From contig JAGHSA010000001.1 of assembly GCA_018066125.1 (NCBI GenBank), positions 1 through 64,000 of the forward strand: a stretch of 64,000 bases of DNA, read 5' to 3'. The notes under the pieces are model-generated. The model was not told the DNA's origin. It worked only from the letters and a program-made list of their open reading frames with translations, and did no database searches. Below are positions 8,824 through 17,031 of the stretch, one piece after another. Each line of letters opens with the position of its first letter. Position 1 is the stretch's first letter. Made by a program: the position numbers and the translations under genes. The stretch is from Candidatus Cryptobacteroides onthequi. GTDB lineage: Bacteria; Bacteroidota; Bacteroidia; Bacteroidales; UBA932.

Positions 8824-9921
8824 CTACATGCTGCAAATGGTTTCGAGAACGCCTGTCAGGATACTGATCAGGCGTTCGTCTGTCATGACCAGTATCTCTG
8901 GACATATGCCGGCAGCGTGGAGAATCGCCGTGACGACGGACAGTAACATGATCAGAGTAGCCAGGGGAAGGGCGCTGATGTTGGTGATGAGAAAGTATCG
9001 GGGGAAGCTGTGAAAGCGCAGCCAGGACAGTGGCGCCGTGAATATCTGGCAGGAGATGGCGAGTGATGCTGCATTCCATATCCATCTCATCGGGTCGAGA
9101 CGTCCCATACGGGTCTCAGCTTCAGGGTACCATGACTGCATGACAGGGAGTATGGTGACGATACCGCACATGGCCAGGTAGGACAGCTGGAATCCCACGC
9201 TCTTCATCACCTGTGGCGAGATGGCCAGCTGGACTGTGAGACAGATGAGGAGGGTTCTTGCCGCCCCTTGCTGCCTTCCGGATGATATCCCGGACAATTC
9301 GCGTATGCAGATGAAAAGAAAGGCCCGGACGATGGACGGTCCCGCACCCGTCATCAGTGTGTAGAATCCGGCAGCTGCGCATACAAGCAGGCACCTGAGC
9401 TTCCTTGATGTGATGGAATTGCCGAATATCGTGAAAAAATTGCTGATAATCAGATATATGATCCCGAGGTGCAGGCCGGACAGGGCGAGTATGTGGGATG
9501 CGCCGCTCTGCCTGAAGATTCGGACAGACTCGCTGCTGAGCCCGCTCCTGTCGCCGGTGAGCAGCGCCTTTACCACCGCCCCGGAATCGGGAGATCGGAA
9601 TGGCATGTCGTCTATCAGGCCTTTCAGGGCGGATGAACATCGGGCTGCGATGCCTGTGCCTGTATCCGGAATCAGGGCGATACCGGCTGATGATGCCGAT
9701 GCGCAGAACAGCCCGGTGGCGAAATATGCGGCGGAAAACCATGCCAACCCACGGTTCCTGACAGCAAGAAAGATGAATGCGGCCGTGAAGATCAGGCTGG
9801 CGGAAGACAGTATGGAAGGGGAGAGCGTTTCCCTGAGAAAAGAATCAGCCATCCAGAAACCGGCGGCTGTGCCGGCAGTAAAGGGGACCGATATCCCCGC
9901 AACATCTCTCACCTCATCCAT
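8824..9921 (-). CDS. Short ComEC/Rec2-family membrane protein
   Basis: The 365-residue polytopic protein matches the central ComEC/Rec2 competence domain: LLTGDRSGLSSESVRIFRQSGASHILALSGLHLGI is the signature region (residues about 135-170), followed by hydrophobic helices. It lacks the N-terminal OB-fold insert (DUF4131) and the C-terminal metallo-beta-lactamase domain of full ComEC proteins, which are about twice as long. ComEC forms the inner-membrane DNA uptake channel. Whether this short form transports DNA is unknown. I place the start at ATG 9921, because an alternative start at 9978 would lie inside the divergent ackA promoter. No other competence genes are in the window. Confidence 0.75.
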   Translation of the reverse strand: MDEVRDVAGISVPFTAGTAAGFWMADSFLRETLSPSILSSASLIFTAAFIFLAVRNRGLAWFSAAYFATGLFCASASSAGIALIPDTGTGIAARCSSALKGLIDDMPFRSPDSGAVVKALLTGDRSGLSSESVRIFRQSGASHILALSGLHLGIIYLIISNFFTIFGNSITSRKLRCLLVCAAAGFYTLMTGAGPSIVRAFLFICIRELSGISSGRQQGAARTLLICLTVQLAISPQVMKSVGFQLSYLAMCGIVTILPVMQSWYPEAETRMGRLDPMRWIWNAASLAISCQIFTAPLSWLRFHSFPRYFLITNISALPLATLIMLLSVVTAILHAAGICPEILVMTDERLISILTGVLETICSM

Positions 9922-9936
9922 ATCGCATCCTGTATT

Positions 9937-9968
9937 TTTGCGAAAATAACGATTATTGTATAATTTTG
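9937..9968 (+). promoter_or_regulatory. Bacteroidota-type promoter of ackA
   Basis: A -33 box TTTG (9937-9940) is separated by 20 bases from a perfect TAnnTTTG -7 box, TAATTTTG (9961-9968). ATG of ackA is at 9996, leaving a leader of about 20 bases. This is one of the two best promoter matches in the window. Confidence 0.8.
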
Positions 9969-9995
9969 CCCTTCCCAAACAAAGATTTTTCAGAC

Positions 9996-11210
9996 ATGAT
10001 AGTTCTCGTTATCAACTGTGGAAGCTCGTCTATCAAGTACCAGCTCCTCGACATGAAGAGCGAAGATGCATATGAGCTTCTCGCCAAAGGCATTGTAGAA
10101 AAGATCGGCCTTCCGGACGGTCACTTCAAGTATACTCCTACAGGAAAAGACAAGGTGGAGATGACTCTTCCTATTCCGGATCACAAGGTCGGAATGCAGA
10201 TCGTGCTTGAGGAACTCGTTAAGCCTGGCACCGGTGTGCTTGAGTCTTTCGATGATATCGAGGCTGTCGGCCACCGCATCGTCCAGGGTGCGGACTATTT
10301 CTCAGGCAGTGCCCTCATCGATGAGGATGTGCTCAAGAAGATCGAGATCTGCTGCGATTTCGCACCTCTCCACAATCCGGCTCACCTCCTTGGTATCAGC
10401 GCTGTTTCAAACGTGCTCCCTGATGTTCCTCAGGTAGCTGTCTTCGATACCGCGTTCCACCAGACCATGCCTGCCTTCAACTACATGTACGGCCTTCCGT
10501 ACAAGTACTACGAGCAGTATCACATCCGCAAGTACGGCGCCCACGGCACCAGCCACCAGTATGTGTCTCAGAAGGGTGCTGAACTCGCCGGCATCGATCT
10601 CGAGAACTCCAAGATCATCACCTGCCACCTCGGCAACGGCAGCTCTATCTCTGCAGTCCAGAATGGCAAGGTGCTTGACACCTCGATGGGATTCACTCCT
10701 CTCGCAGGTATGATCATGGGAACACGATGCGGAAGCATCGATCCCAACATCGTGCCTTATATCATGAAGAAAGAGGGCCTCTCTCCTGATGAGATGACTG
10801 CCCTGATGAACAAGAAGAGCGGCTTCCTCGGTGTTTCCGGCTCATCATCAGATGTCAGGGATCTCAATGCCCGCGTGGAGCAGGGCGACCAGAGAGCCAA
10901 GCTTGTATTCAAGATATTCACCTACGACATCATCAAGCTCATCGGATCATACATAGCCGAGATGCAGGGAGTCGACCTTATCGTATTCACAGCGGGTATC
11001 GGTGAGAACAACGCACGTCTCCGCCGCCGCGTCAGCGAGAACTTCGCATACATGGGACTCAAGTTCGATTACGATGCAAATGTCGCCATCGACGGTGATA
11101 CCATCATCTCTCTCCCTGATTCGAAGATCAAGGTTGCGGTCATCTGCACAAACGAGGAGCTCATGATTGCACGCGATACCATGCGTATCGTTCAGAACGC
11201 TCAGGAGTAG
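9996..11210 (+). CDS. ackA: Acetate kinase
   Basis: This 404-residue cytoplasmic kinase interconverts acetyl phosphate plus ADP with acetate plus ATP. Motifs appear in order: NCGSSSIKY (phosphate 1 loop), FDTAFHQTMP (with conserved Asp and His), YGAHGTSHQYVS, HLGNGSSISAV (phosphate 2), DTSMGFTPLAGMIMGTRCG and AGIGENN near the C terminus. Length is normal. The in-frame TTG at 9966 lies inside the -7 promoter box, so ATG 9996 is the real start. It is monocistronic here; the usual partner pta (phosphotransacetylase) is not adjacent. The gene abuts the stop of the convergent serine hydrolase. Codon use is biased like other highly expressed genes in the window. Confidence 0.97.
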   Translation: MIVLVINCGSSSIKYQLLDMKSEDAYELLAKGIVEKIGLPDGHFKYTPTGKDKVEMTLPIPDHKVGMQIVLEELVKPGTGVLESFDDIEAVGHRIVQGADYFSGSALIDEDVLKKIEICCDFAPLHNPAHLLGISAVSNVLPDVPQVAVFDTAFHQTMPAFNYMYGLPYKYYEQYHIRKYGAHGTSHQYVSQKGAELAGIDLENSKIITCHLGNGSSISAVQNGKVLDTSMGFTPLAGMIMGTRCGSIDPNIVPYIMKKEGLSPDEMTALMNKKSGFLGVSGSSSDVRDLNARVEQGDQRAKLVFKIFTYDIIKLIGSYIAEMQGVDLIVFTAGIGENNARLRRRVSENFAYMGLKFDYDANVAIDGDTIISLPDSKIKVAVICTNEELMIARDTMRIVQNAQE

Positions 11211-12554
11211 TCAGGACTTTCTCGCCTTTCTGCCTCTGCCGGATTCCTTTTCCGGGGTGGGCGCATAGAAGAAATCACGCTCCGGCAGGAGAGGTGAGTA
11301 TTTGTCCCTCAGGCGGTTGAAAAGAGTTGATGTGTATTTGGTGAATCTCGGCCCTTTCCAGGTGCCGGTATTGGTCACCAGGATCCAGCATTCTCCGTCA
11401 GGATAGTATTTGATCAGCGCACTGGTGCACGAAAGTGTTCCGGTGCGCGTCCATGTTCCGTCCTCCCGTGTGTCATTCCACCCGAGGGAGTAGGTGTTTT
11501 CATCGATATATCTGGTCATCTCGCGCACACTCTCCTCGCTGATGATATCCGGGACCTCAGGGCGTCCGTCTATCGATGCCACGAACAGGGCCAGTTCCGG
11601 GGCGGAGGCAATCCATGCGCCGGCTCCGGAGAGTGCCTTGAAGTCGCTGCCCCCGTAGCATCTTACCACCTTGTGCCCGCTGTTGTTGTACTCGTCTACC
11701 AGCTCGTCTTTGAGGTGGACATAATATTTCACCTCGTTCTCGCGCTTTTCATGGTAGTAATTCTCTCCGATGTGCATATCCACGCATCCTGCAGGGCGGA
11801 GAACATTGTCCTGCATCCAGCTCTCGTAGTCTTCGCCGGTGACGTGCTCGATGACCATGGACAGCAGCATGTATCCGAAATTCGAGTAGTCCTGTGAAGT
11901 TCCAGGCTTGAACCCCAGCCTTCTGCGGAGCACGATCTTGGTGAGAGTGTCGTGGTCCGGAGCCTCCTTGAGCCGGTTCTGGAGCATGATGGTGCCGGTG
12001 ACAAACATCGGATCTCCGGCTCTGGTGGTGAAACCTCCCTGGTGCCTGAGCAGGTGCTCGACAGTGATGTTGAAGCAGTTGGTGTCCTTGATCACTGCGG
12101 TGAATTCCGGGTCATTGAGGATTCCTTCAGGCCCGAACACCTTGTCGTCAAGCGAGAGCTGACCTCTCTCTCTGAGAACCATGATGCCGGTGGCGGTAAG
12201 CAGTTTGGAGACGGATGCCAGGCGCATCACCTTGCCGGGCTCCATATGCATCTCCTCTTCCTCGTCTGCCCATCCGTAGCCTTTGGCATACACGAGTGAG
12301 TCGTTTTTCATGATGGCGAGAGATGAACCCCTGAGCCCCCACTGCACCATGTAGTTCTCAATGGCCTTGTCCATCCTGGCGAGAGACGAGGTGTCTGACA
12401 TGGCATTGGTAAGGGTCGCGTTCAGGTTGATCGGAACGCGTACTTCGTCTTTCTGCTTCCTGCCGATGAAAATGAAAAGCAGCAGCAGCGCAGCAACTCC
12501 CGCTGCGGCAGCTGCTGCTGTCTTGATGAATCCGGTCCTTCTCCTACTCCTCAT
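11211..12554 (-). CDS. Serine hydrolase of the beta-lactamase/class C family, membrane anchored
   Basis: The 447-residue protein has a short basic N terminus and one hydrophobic helix (residues 11-30), so it is probably anchored with its catalytic domain in the periplasm. The beta-lactamase-like domain shows the SxxK motif SVSK (Ser114 to Lys117), the YxN motif YSN (223-225) and an RTG segment near 390 in place of KTG/HTG. Family members include D-aminopeptidases, esterases and penicillin-binding-protein homologs, so resistance should not be assumed. The start overlaps the end of the FKBP gene by 11 bases, making it the last gene of a DHH-FKBP-FKBP-hydrolase operon. Its substrate is unknown. 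Confidence 0.82.
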   Translation of the reverse strand: MRSRRRTGFIKTAAAAAAGVAALLLLFIFIGRKQKDEVRVPINLNATLTNAMSDTSSLARMDKAIENYMVQWGLRGSSLAIMKNDSLVYAKGYGWADEEEEMHMEPGKVMRLASVSKLLTATGIMVLRERGQLSLDDKVFGPEGILNDPEFTAVIKDTNCFNITVEHLLRHQGGFTTRAGDPMFVTGTIMLQNRLKEAPDHDTLTKIVLRRRLGFKPGTSQDYSNFGYMLLSMVIEHVTGEDYESWMQDNVLRPAGCVDMHIGENYYHEKRENEVKYYVHLKDELVDEYNNSGHKVVRCYGGSDFKALSGAGAWIASAPELALFVASIDGRPEVPDIISEESVREMTRYIDENTYSLGWNDTREDGTWTRTGTLSCTSALIKYYPDGECWILVTNTGTWKGPRFTKYTSTLFNRLRDKYSPLLPERDFFYAPTPEKESGRGRKARKS

Positions 12555-13590
12555 CCTTCTTGTCTACCGATCCGTCTTCATTGAGTCCGAGCATCTGTAT
12601 CTCGAAGATGAGTGGTGAATAGGAAGGGATGGCGCTGCCTCCACCCTTGGATGAATATCCGTACGCGGAATGGAAGATTCCCAGACCTATCTCTCCCGTT
12701 CTCATCTGAGACAGGGTCTTGGTGAAACCTTCTATCAGATCGGTGTCGCCGCCCATTTTGATGGACTTGTAGTCTTCGGTGTTCCAGGTGATCTCGGAAG
12801 GAGCATAGTCCTTGGATGCCGAGTAGATGCCATTTACCTTCGCAGTGTCCTTGATGGTGGTGTCGAAGGCCTGGCCGTTGAGCAGCCTTCCGGTGTAGTT
12901 GATGTGGACTGTGACCTCGTTTTCAAAGGCCGTGGTGTCGATCGGCGCCTTGAGCTGCACGTAGTAGAATCCCTTCGCGAGGGTGTCTATTCCCGGATAG
13001 TTGTGCTTCATGTAGGTCTCGAGGGAATCGAGCTCCCACTGGATGACATCATCGAATCTGTCAGAGACGCTGACAGTATATACCGACTCGGTCCCTGAAA
13101 TCTTCTTGAGATAATCTTCCTCGCTGTCGTATACTGCTTCGGTCATGAGCCAGCCAGGGATGACCGCTGTGCGGGTTCCTCCGACTCTCATCGTCGCGAG
13201 CATGTCATTGATGCCTGCGTATGACTCGTTCTCTATCCTCGACACCACGTGGTCTCCATAGTAGTTCGTAGGATCATAGTCACCCAGCATCTGTGAGACC
13301 TTGCTGAAAGTCGTTGACGAGATGTTTCCTTCGAGATCCTTGACAGTGTAGCTGGCATAGACATAAGGGGATTTCTTCGAATCGCCTATGAGCTCTCCAC
13401 TGCCGGGTATATCTTCGATGATATATGCGCCGAGCCTGGTCTTCTGTGCATCCGGATGATGAGCCTTTATCCATGCATCGAAATACATCTTGTTCAAGTC
13501 GTTCTTGCCGGTCGATGCGCTCTTGGCACAGCCTGCAGCAAGAGCCGCTGCGGCTGCGATTGCCAGTGCGATATTCGTCAATCTCTTCAT
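12544..13590 (-). CDS. FKBP-type peptidyl-prolyl isomerase lipoprotein
   Basis: The 348-residue lipoprotein has the signal MKRLTNIALAIAAAAALAAG followed by Cys; ATG 13590 is chosen because the 15-residue upstream extension is hydrophilic and would hide that signal. The C-terminal half holds an FKBP domain with YTGRLLNGQAFDTT (retaining the FD active-site pair) and a late IPSYSPLIFEI strand. The N-terminal 190 residues may be a second, degenerate FKBP-like unit. It would assist folding of exported proteins at the periplasmic face. It lies 22 bases after the preceding FKBP gene and overlaps the serine hydrolase gene downstream. Confidence 0.85.
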   Translation of the reverse strand: MKRLTNIALAIAAAAALAAGCAKSASTGKNDLNKMYFDAWIKAHHPDAQKTRLGAYIIEDIPGSGELIGDSKKSPYVYASYTVKDLEGNISSTTFSKVSQMLGDYDPTNYYGDHVVSRIENESYAGINDMLATMRVGGTRTAVIPGWLMTEAVYDSEEDYLKKISGTESVYTVSVSDRFDDVIQWELDSLETYMKHNYPGIDTLAKGFYYVQLKAPIDTTAFENEVTVHINYTGRLLNGQAFDTTIKDTAKVNGIYSASKDYAPSEITWNTEDYKSIKMGGDTDLIEGFTKTLSQMRTGEIGLGIFHSAYGYSSKGGGSAIPSYSPLIFEIQMLGLNEDGSVDKKDEE

Positions 13591-13612
13591 TATCTGTATC
13601 TTGTATTGTCTT

Positions 13613-14149
13613 TTAATTCCGTATGTCCTGTACATTTATGCTGTACGCAAGCGCTGCATTTGCAGGAATCGTGCCTACCTGGCGTCCGAAGCCGTATTTT
13701 CCTGAAAACAGGATGATGCATTCCTCTCCTTTCCTCACTCCTTCCATGCCGAGCCTGAGTCCCTCGACCAGTCCGTCGCCCAGATTCATCTCCGCAGGAG
13801 CGAATACGGACTCGTCGCTGATGTTCCACTTGGAAGCCGCGGCCACGTCCGAGTTGTTGGTGGCGAAAAGTGTGGAAGCGTTCATGGCACTGCCGCTGAA
13901 GTTGTATCCTGCATAGAATACGGTGGCGCAGCCGCCTTTTGCCAGCTCCGTGCCTTCTCCTTCGGCGACCACGATCCTCACGACACTCTTGTTGTAGACA
14001 ACCCTGGCGTCAGGATTGCTCTGGAGATATCTGTCCACAAATGTGTCTATGTTGGTCTCCTGGGTGTTGAAAAGGGTCTCTGTCGCTGATTTGCTGCATG
14101 CAGCGAGTCCCAGCATCATGCACAAGGCCATCATTATCCTAGTTCTCAT
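13613..14149 (-). CDS. Small FKBP-like lipoprotein
   Basis: The 178-residue protein begins with a lipoprotein signal (MRTRIMMALCMMLGLAAC). Residues 60-178 follow the FKBP outline (VFYAGYNFSGSAMNAS, then LVEGLRLGMEGVRKGEE, FSGKYGFG and IPANAALAYSI). The usual FDSS pair after the second strand is not evident, so isomerase activity may be weak or lost, leaving a chaperone role. The start overlaps the end of the DHH gene by 11 bases, and the larger FKBP lipoprotein follows after 22 bases. The pairing recalls GldI-like periplasmic isomerases of Bacteroidota, but I cannot assign a gliding or secretion role. Confidence 0.75.
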   Translation of the reverse strand: MRTRIMMALCMMLGLAACSKSATETLFNTQETNIDTFVDRYLQSNPDARVVYNKSVVRIVVAEGEGTELAKGGCATVFYAGYNFSGSAMNASTLFATNNSDVAAASKWNISDESVFAPAEMNLGDGLVEGLRLGMEGVRKGEECIILFSGKYGFGRQVGTIPANAALAYSINVQDIRN

Positions 14150-15188
14150 GTGTCAGGAATTCATCGGTTACACGTCTGATATAGTCTGCCGCATCGGAAG
14201 CGTCCATGACCTCTCTGCCTATCGTGAGCTTGCCTCCGGAGGCCTGCTCGTGACCTCCGCCGTTGAAATACTTCATGGCGAGACGGTTGGCAGAGGTGCC
14301 TTTCTTGGATCGTATGGATACCCTGAATATGCCATCCTCTTCTTTGAGGAAGAGGCTCAGTCTGACATTGTAGATGGTGAGAGGTATGTTGACAAAGGCC
14401 TCGGTCTCTCCCTGGCGTATCCCCGTCCTTTCGCGTGTGGCGGCGTCGAGTATCATGTATGCTGCTCCCTTGTCTGTAATCACCATCCTGTCATGCAGAA
14501 GCTCTCCCATGAGCCTGATGCGCCGCTCCGGGTAGGAGTTGTATAAGTGCATTATGATGGCCTCCCTGTCGACCCCGGCTGCAATGAGGGATGAAGCAGC
14601 CTGGAATGTGCTGGGGTAGGTGGAGTTCGCGAAGTTGTTGGTGTCGGTGGTCAGGCCTGTCATGATTGCGGTCAGACTGGCTGCAGGGAGCTTCGATGCG
14701 TCTCCGTCGATATCCGGCATCGCCATGAGCACATGGAAGAGAAGCTCGCTGGCGGAAGAGATTTCCGTTTCCGAGAAAACCAGCGCAAACTCTTCGGTCT
14801 GAGGGTTGAGATGGTGGTCAATCAGCACTCTCGGGGCTGTGAGGCCTTCGAATGCCGCTGCCATTTCTCCCGTGCGGTGGGCTCCGTTGAGATCGAGGAA
14901 AAACAGAAGGTCGCAGGATGATGCCCACTTGCGCACATCCTCCGGCTTGTGGTCGTACCTGATCACGCATCCGGTGCAATGGTCGAGGACAAAGCCGGCG
15001 GCTTCTGGAAGTGCGTTGTCCAGAAGGATGCGCACATCTTTTCCGTGGAGGTCATGAAGGTAGTGATACAGCGCCACGGAGCTGCCTATGGCATCTCCGT
15101 CCGGGTGCGTGTGGGTCGCGATGCCGATATTCCCGGCACCGCGCACAAGCGCTTCAAGTGTGTTTATTCCTTCATTTCCGATGTTCAC
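14139..15188 (-). CDS. DHH-family phosphoesterase (NrnA-like oligoribonuclease / pAp phosphatase)
   Basis: The 349-residue protein carries the DHH-domain metal motif IATHTHPDGDAIGSS at the N terminus, FFLDLNGAHR, the signature LIDHHLNPQ around residue 125, and a DHHA1 domain with FNGGGHEQASGG near the C terminus. NrnA-type enzymes degrade nanoRNAs and dephosphorylate pAp in the cytoplasm. The only workable start is GTG at 15188; no in-frame ATG lies upstream. A perfect -7 box TAAATTTG on the minus strand (15221-15214) sits about 25 bases before it. It heads the operon with two FKBP lipoproteins and the serine hydrolase. Confidence 0.88.
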   Translation of the reverse strand: MNIGNEGINTLEALVRGAGNIGIATHTHPDGDAIGSSVALYHYLHDLHGKDVRILLDNALPEAAGFVLDHCTGCVIRYDHKPEDVRKWASSCDLLFFLDLNGAHRTGEMAAAFEGLTAPRVLIDHHLNPQTEEFALVFSETEISSASELLFHVLMAMPDIDGDASKLPAASLTAIMTGLTTDTNNFANSTYPSTFQAASSLIAAGVDREAIIMHLYNSYPERRIRLMGELLHDRMVITDKGAAYMILDAATRERTGIRQGETEAFVNIPLTIYNVRLSLFLKEEDGIFRVSIRSKKGTSANRLAMKYFNGGGHEQASGGKLTIGREVMDASDAADYIRRVTDEFLTHEN

Positions 15189-15230
15189 CGGCCACTTATA
15201 TTTAAGTTCAGGGCAAATTTACAAAGAATA

Positions 15231-15261
15231 TTGCATATCATAAATCATTTTTCTAACTTTG
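15231..15261 (+). promoter_or_regulatory. Promoter of the 15292-16992 operon
   Basis: TTG (15231-15233) lies 20 bases upstream of a perfect -7 box, TAACTTTG (15254-15261). The gene start is 31 bases further on at 15292. The divergent DHH gene has its own -7 box at 15221-15214, so the two promoters lie back to back. Confidence 0.7.
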
Positions 15262-15291
15262 TCGGGAATTGGGAAATAAAAAACACACAAT

Positions 15292-15999
15292 ATGAACGGT
15301 ATTTTGAAAAAGCTTTTGACCTGGATCGTTTTGCCAGTCATCATCGTCCTTCTCGGATGGGCTATTGTTAACAGCGTCATGCAGCCTGTAAGGTTCAATA
15401 AGGAAAAGGCAGCCCGTGAGGCTGTGGCTATCCAGCAGCTCAAGGACATCCGTACCCTTGAGGTCGCTTACAAGAGCGCTACCGGCGTATTCACATGCTG
15501 CGTCGATACACTTGCAAAGTTCTACGATGAGGGCAAGATGTCCATCATCATGCAGGTGGGTTCTTCTGACGACTCTGCAGCTGTGGCTCACACAGATGCT
15601 GTCAAGAAGTCTTTCCGCGGTGTAAAGCCTTCAGAAATCAATGCGAAGCTCTTTGAACTCTACCAGAAGGGTGACAACAACCTCGTGTTCACAGTCGAGA
15701 ACTTCGTCCCTGTAAAGGACACTCTCTTCAAGTCAAGAGAGGGCTTCGATCCTGCAAAGCTCAAGTTCATCCCATTTGCAGAGGGTGACACAGTCCTCAT
15801 GGACGCTATCGTAAAGACCGTTTCCGGTGTACAGGTTCCTCTCTTCGAGGCCAAGATTCCTTACAAGCAGCTCCTCAAGGGTATGGACAACCAGCTCCGT
15901 ATCAATCTCGACGCAGAGCGCCGTGACATGAACCGCTATGAGGGCCTCCAGGTAGGAAGCATCACTGCACCTAACAACAACGCAGGTAACTGGGAGTAG
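15292..15999 (+). CDS. Uncharacterised pilin-like membrane protein
   Basis: I do not recognise a named family. The 235-residue protein starts with one long hydrophobic helix (residues 8-28). A charged amphipathic stretch follows, REAVAIQQLKDIRTLEVAYK, then a TGVFTCCVDTL segment. This layout resembles the N-terminal helix of pseudopilins, in which alanine-rich helix residues precede an AYxxxTGxF motif. A canonical prepilin peptidase site (Gly before FTLIE) is absent. The remainder (residues 75-235) is a soluble alpha/beta region with repeated lysines and two adjacent cysteines at about 64-65. It heads an operon with DUF3822 and rsmD genes under the promoter at 15231-15261. It may be an inner-membrane protein facing the periplasm; function is unknown. 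Confidence 0.6.
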   Translation: MNGILKKLLTWIVLPVIIVLLGWAIVNSVMQPVRFNKEKAAREAVAIQQLKDIRTLEVAYKSATGVFTCCVDTLAKFYDEGKMSIIMQVGSSDDSAAVAHTDAVKKSFRGVKPSEINAKLFELYQKGDNNLVFTVENFVPVKDTLFKSREGFDPAKLKFIPFAEGDTVLMDAIVKTVSGVQVPLFEAKIPYKQLLKGMDNQLRINLDAERRDMNRYEGLQVGSITAPNNNAGNWE

Positions 16000-16003
16000 T
16001 ATA

Positions 16004-16459
16004 ATGACCCAAATACAGAAATGCACCTTGGTGCCGACTCGTTTCTTTGACGAGAAGGTGTCAAGGTGCATTCTTTCTGAACTCTTCCCTCTGGACGCAT
16101 CCGAGCAGGTGAGCCATATCGCAGTTCCACGTTTCGATGCGGTCATGGTATATGCAGGGGACAGGGTGCCGGTACTTTATGACATGCTGTGTGCAACAGA
16201 ACGCTGCACAGAGTATAACAAGGTGCTGGTATCTATTGCAGACGGTGCCGTGCACATCGTGCTGGCACAGGGGGAGAAACTTCTTCTTGCGAATTCTTAC
16301 CCTGCCGTGGACTTCACGACGGCAGAGTATTTCATCTTCTTTGCCATGAAGTCGCTCCAGCTCAATCCCGAAGTTTCGACCATCACCATGATGACGGAGC
16401 TTTCTGCGGAGGAGGAGATGTCTTTGTACAGATACTTCAAATCAGTAGAACGTATATGA
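16004..16459 (+). CDS. DUF3822-family protein (short)
   Basis: The 151-residue protein has the look of the DUF3822 family found in Bacteroidota next to rsmD: TLVPTRFFDE near the start, HIAVPRFDAVMVYAG, ILL-type strands, then FTTAEYFIFFAMKSLQLNPE and a C-terminal MMTELSAEEEMSLYRYF. Many relatives are longer (about 250 residues), so this may represent only the second half. The family has an ASKHA-like fold and no proven function. It starts 4 bases after the previous stop and ends by overlapping rsmD (ATGA), so the three genes form one operon. No signal peptide is present, implying a cytoplasmic protein. Confidence 0.6.
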   Translation: MTQIQKCTLVPTRFFDEKVSRCILSELFPLDASEQVSHIAVPRFDAVMVYAGDRVPVLYDMLCATERCTEYNKVLVSIADGAVHIVLAQGEKLLLANSYPAVDFTTAEYFIFFAMKSLQLNPEVSTITMMTELSAEEEMSLYRYFKSVERI

Positions 16460-16992
16460 GAATCATCGGAGGCAGACTCAAGGGGAAGATGATCAACCCG
16501 CCGGCGGGCTACAAGGCCAGGCCTACGACGGATTTTGCCCGCGAGGGTCTCTTCAATGTCCTCAACAACGAATATGAGTTCGAGGACCTCAAGGTCCTGG
16601 ATCTCTTTGGAGGAACGGGCGCAATAGCATATGAGTTTGCATCGCGGGGTGCCGCGCGTGTATATTGCGTGGAAATGGCACGTGAGAATGCCTCGTTCAT
16701 CAAGACAGAGGCCATGAGGCTCGGCCTGAAGAATGTCACCATGGTCCGCGACAATGTCTTTGACTTCCTGCCTATATGCAGGGAGAAATTCGATATAATA
16801 TTTGCGGACCCTCCTTATGCCCTGGACAATCTACAGGAGATTCCGGACAAGGTGCTCTCTCAGGATATACTCCATCCTGATTGCTATTTCATTCTCGAGC
16901 ACGGCGACGAGCATTCGTTCACTGACCATCCGTGTTTCGTGAAAGAGAAGGTGTACGGACGTGTTCACTTTTCTTTTTTCGTCTCTAAATAA
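16456..16992 (+). CDS. rsmD: 16S rRNA (guanine-966 N2)-methyltransferase
   Basis: The 178-residue SAM-dependent methyltransferase has MRIIGGRLKGKMI at the N terminus and RPTTDFAREGLFNVL, both characteristic of RsmD. VLDLFGGTGAIAYEFASRG is motif I for SAM binding, and the catalytic FADPPY motif sits near residue 118. RsmD methylates G966 of 16S rRNA on the assembling 30S subunit. The start overlaps the DUF3822 stop by four bases (ATGA). The length matches the family. A new promoter for the GH2 gene begins immediately after the stop. Confidence 0.93.
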   Translation: MRIIGGRLKGKMINPPAGYKARPTTDFAREGLFNVLNNEYEFEDLKVLDLFGGTGAIAYEFASRGAARVYCVEMARENASFIKTEAMRLGLKNVTMVRDNVFDFLPICREKFDIIFADPPYALDNLQEIPDKVLSQDILHPDCYFILEHGDEHSFTDHPCFVKEKVYGRVHFSFFVSK

Positions 16993-17031
16993 TTCAGTAT
17001 ATTTGTTTCTTACTGTACTGATTATTTATTT

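Noticed and set aside
11211..12554. Antibiotic resistance beta-lactamase
   Set aside because: The SxxK and YxN motifs define the wider serine hydrolase family; the length, anchor and operon context give no support for a drug-resistance role.
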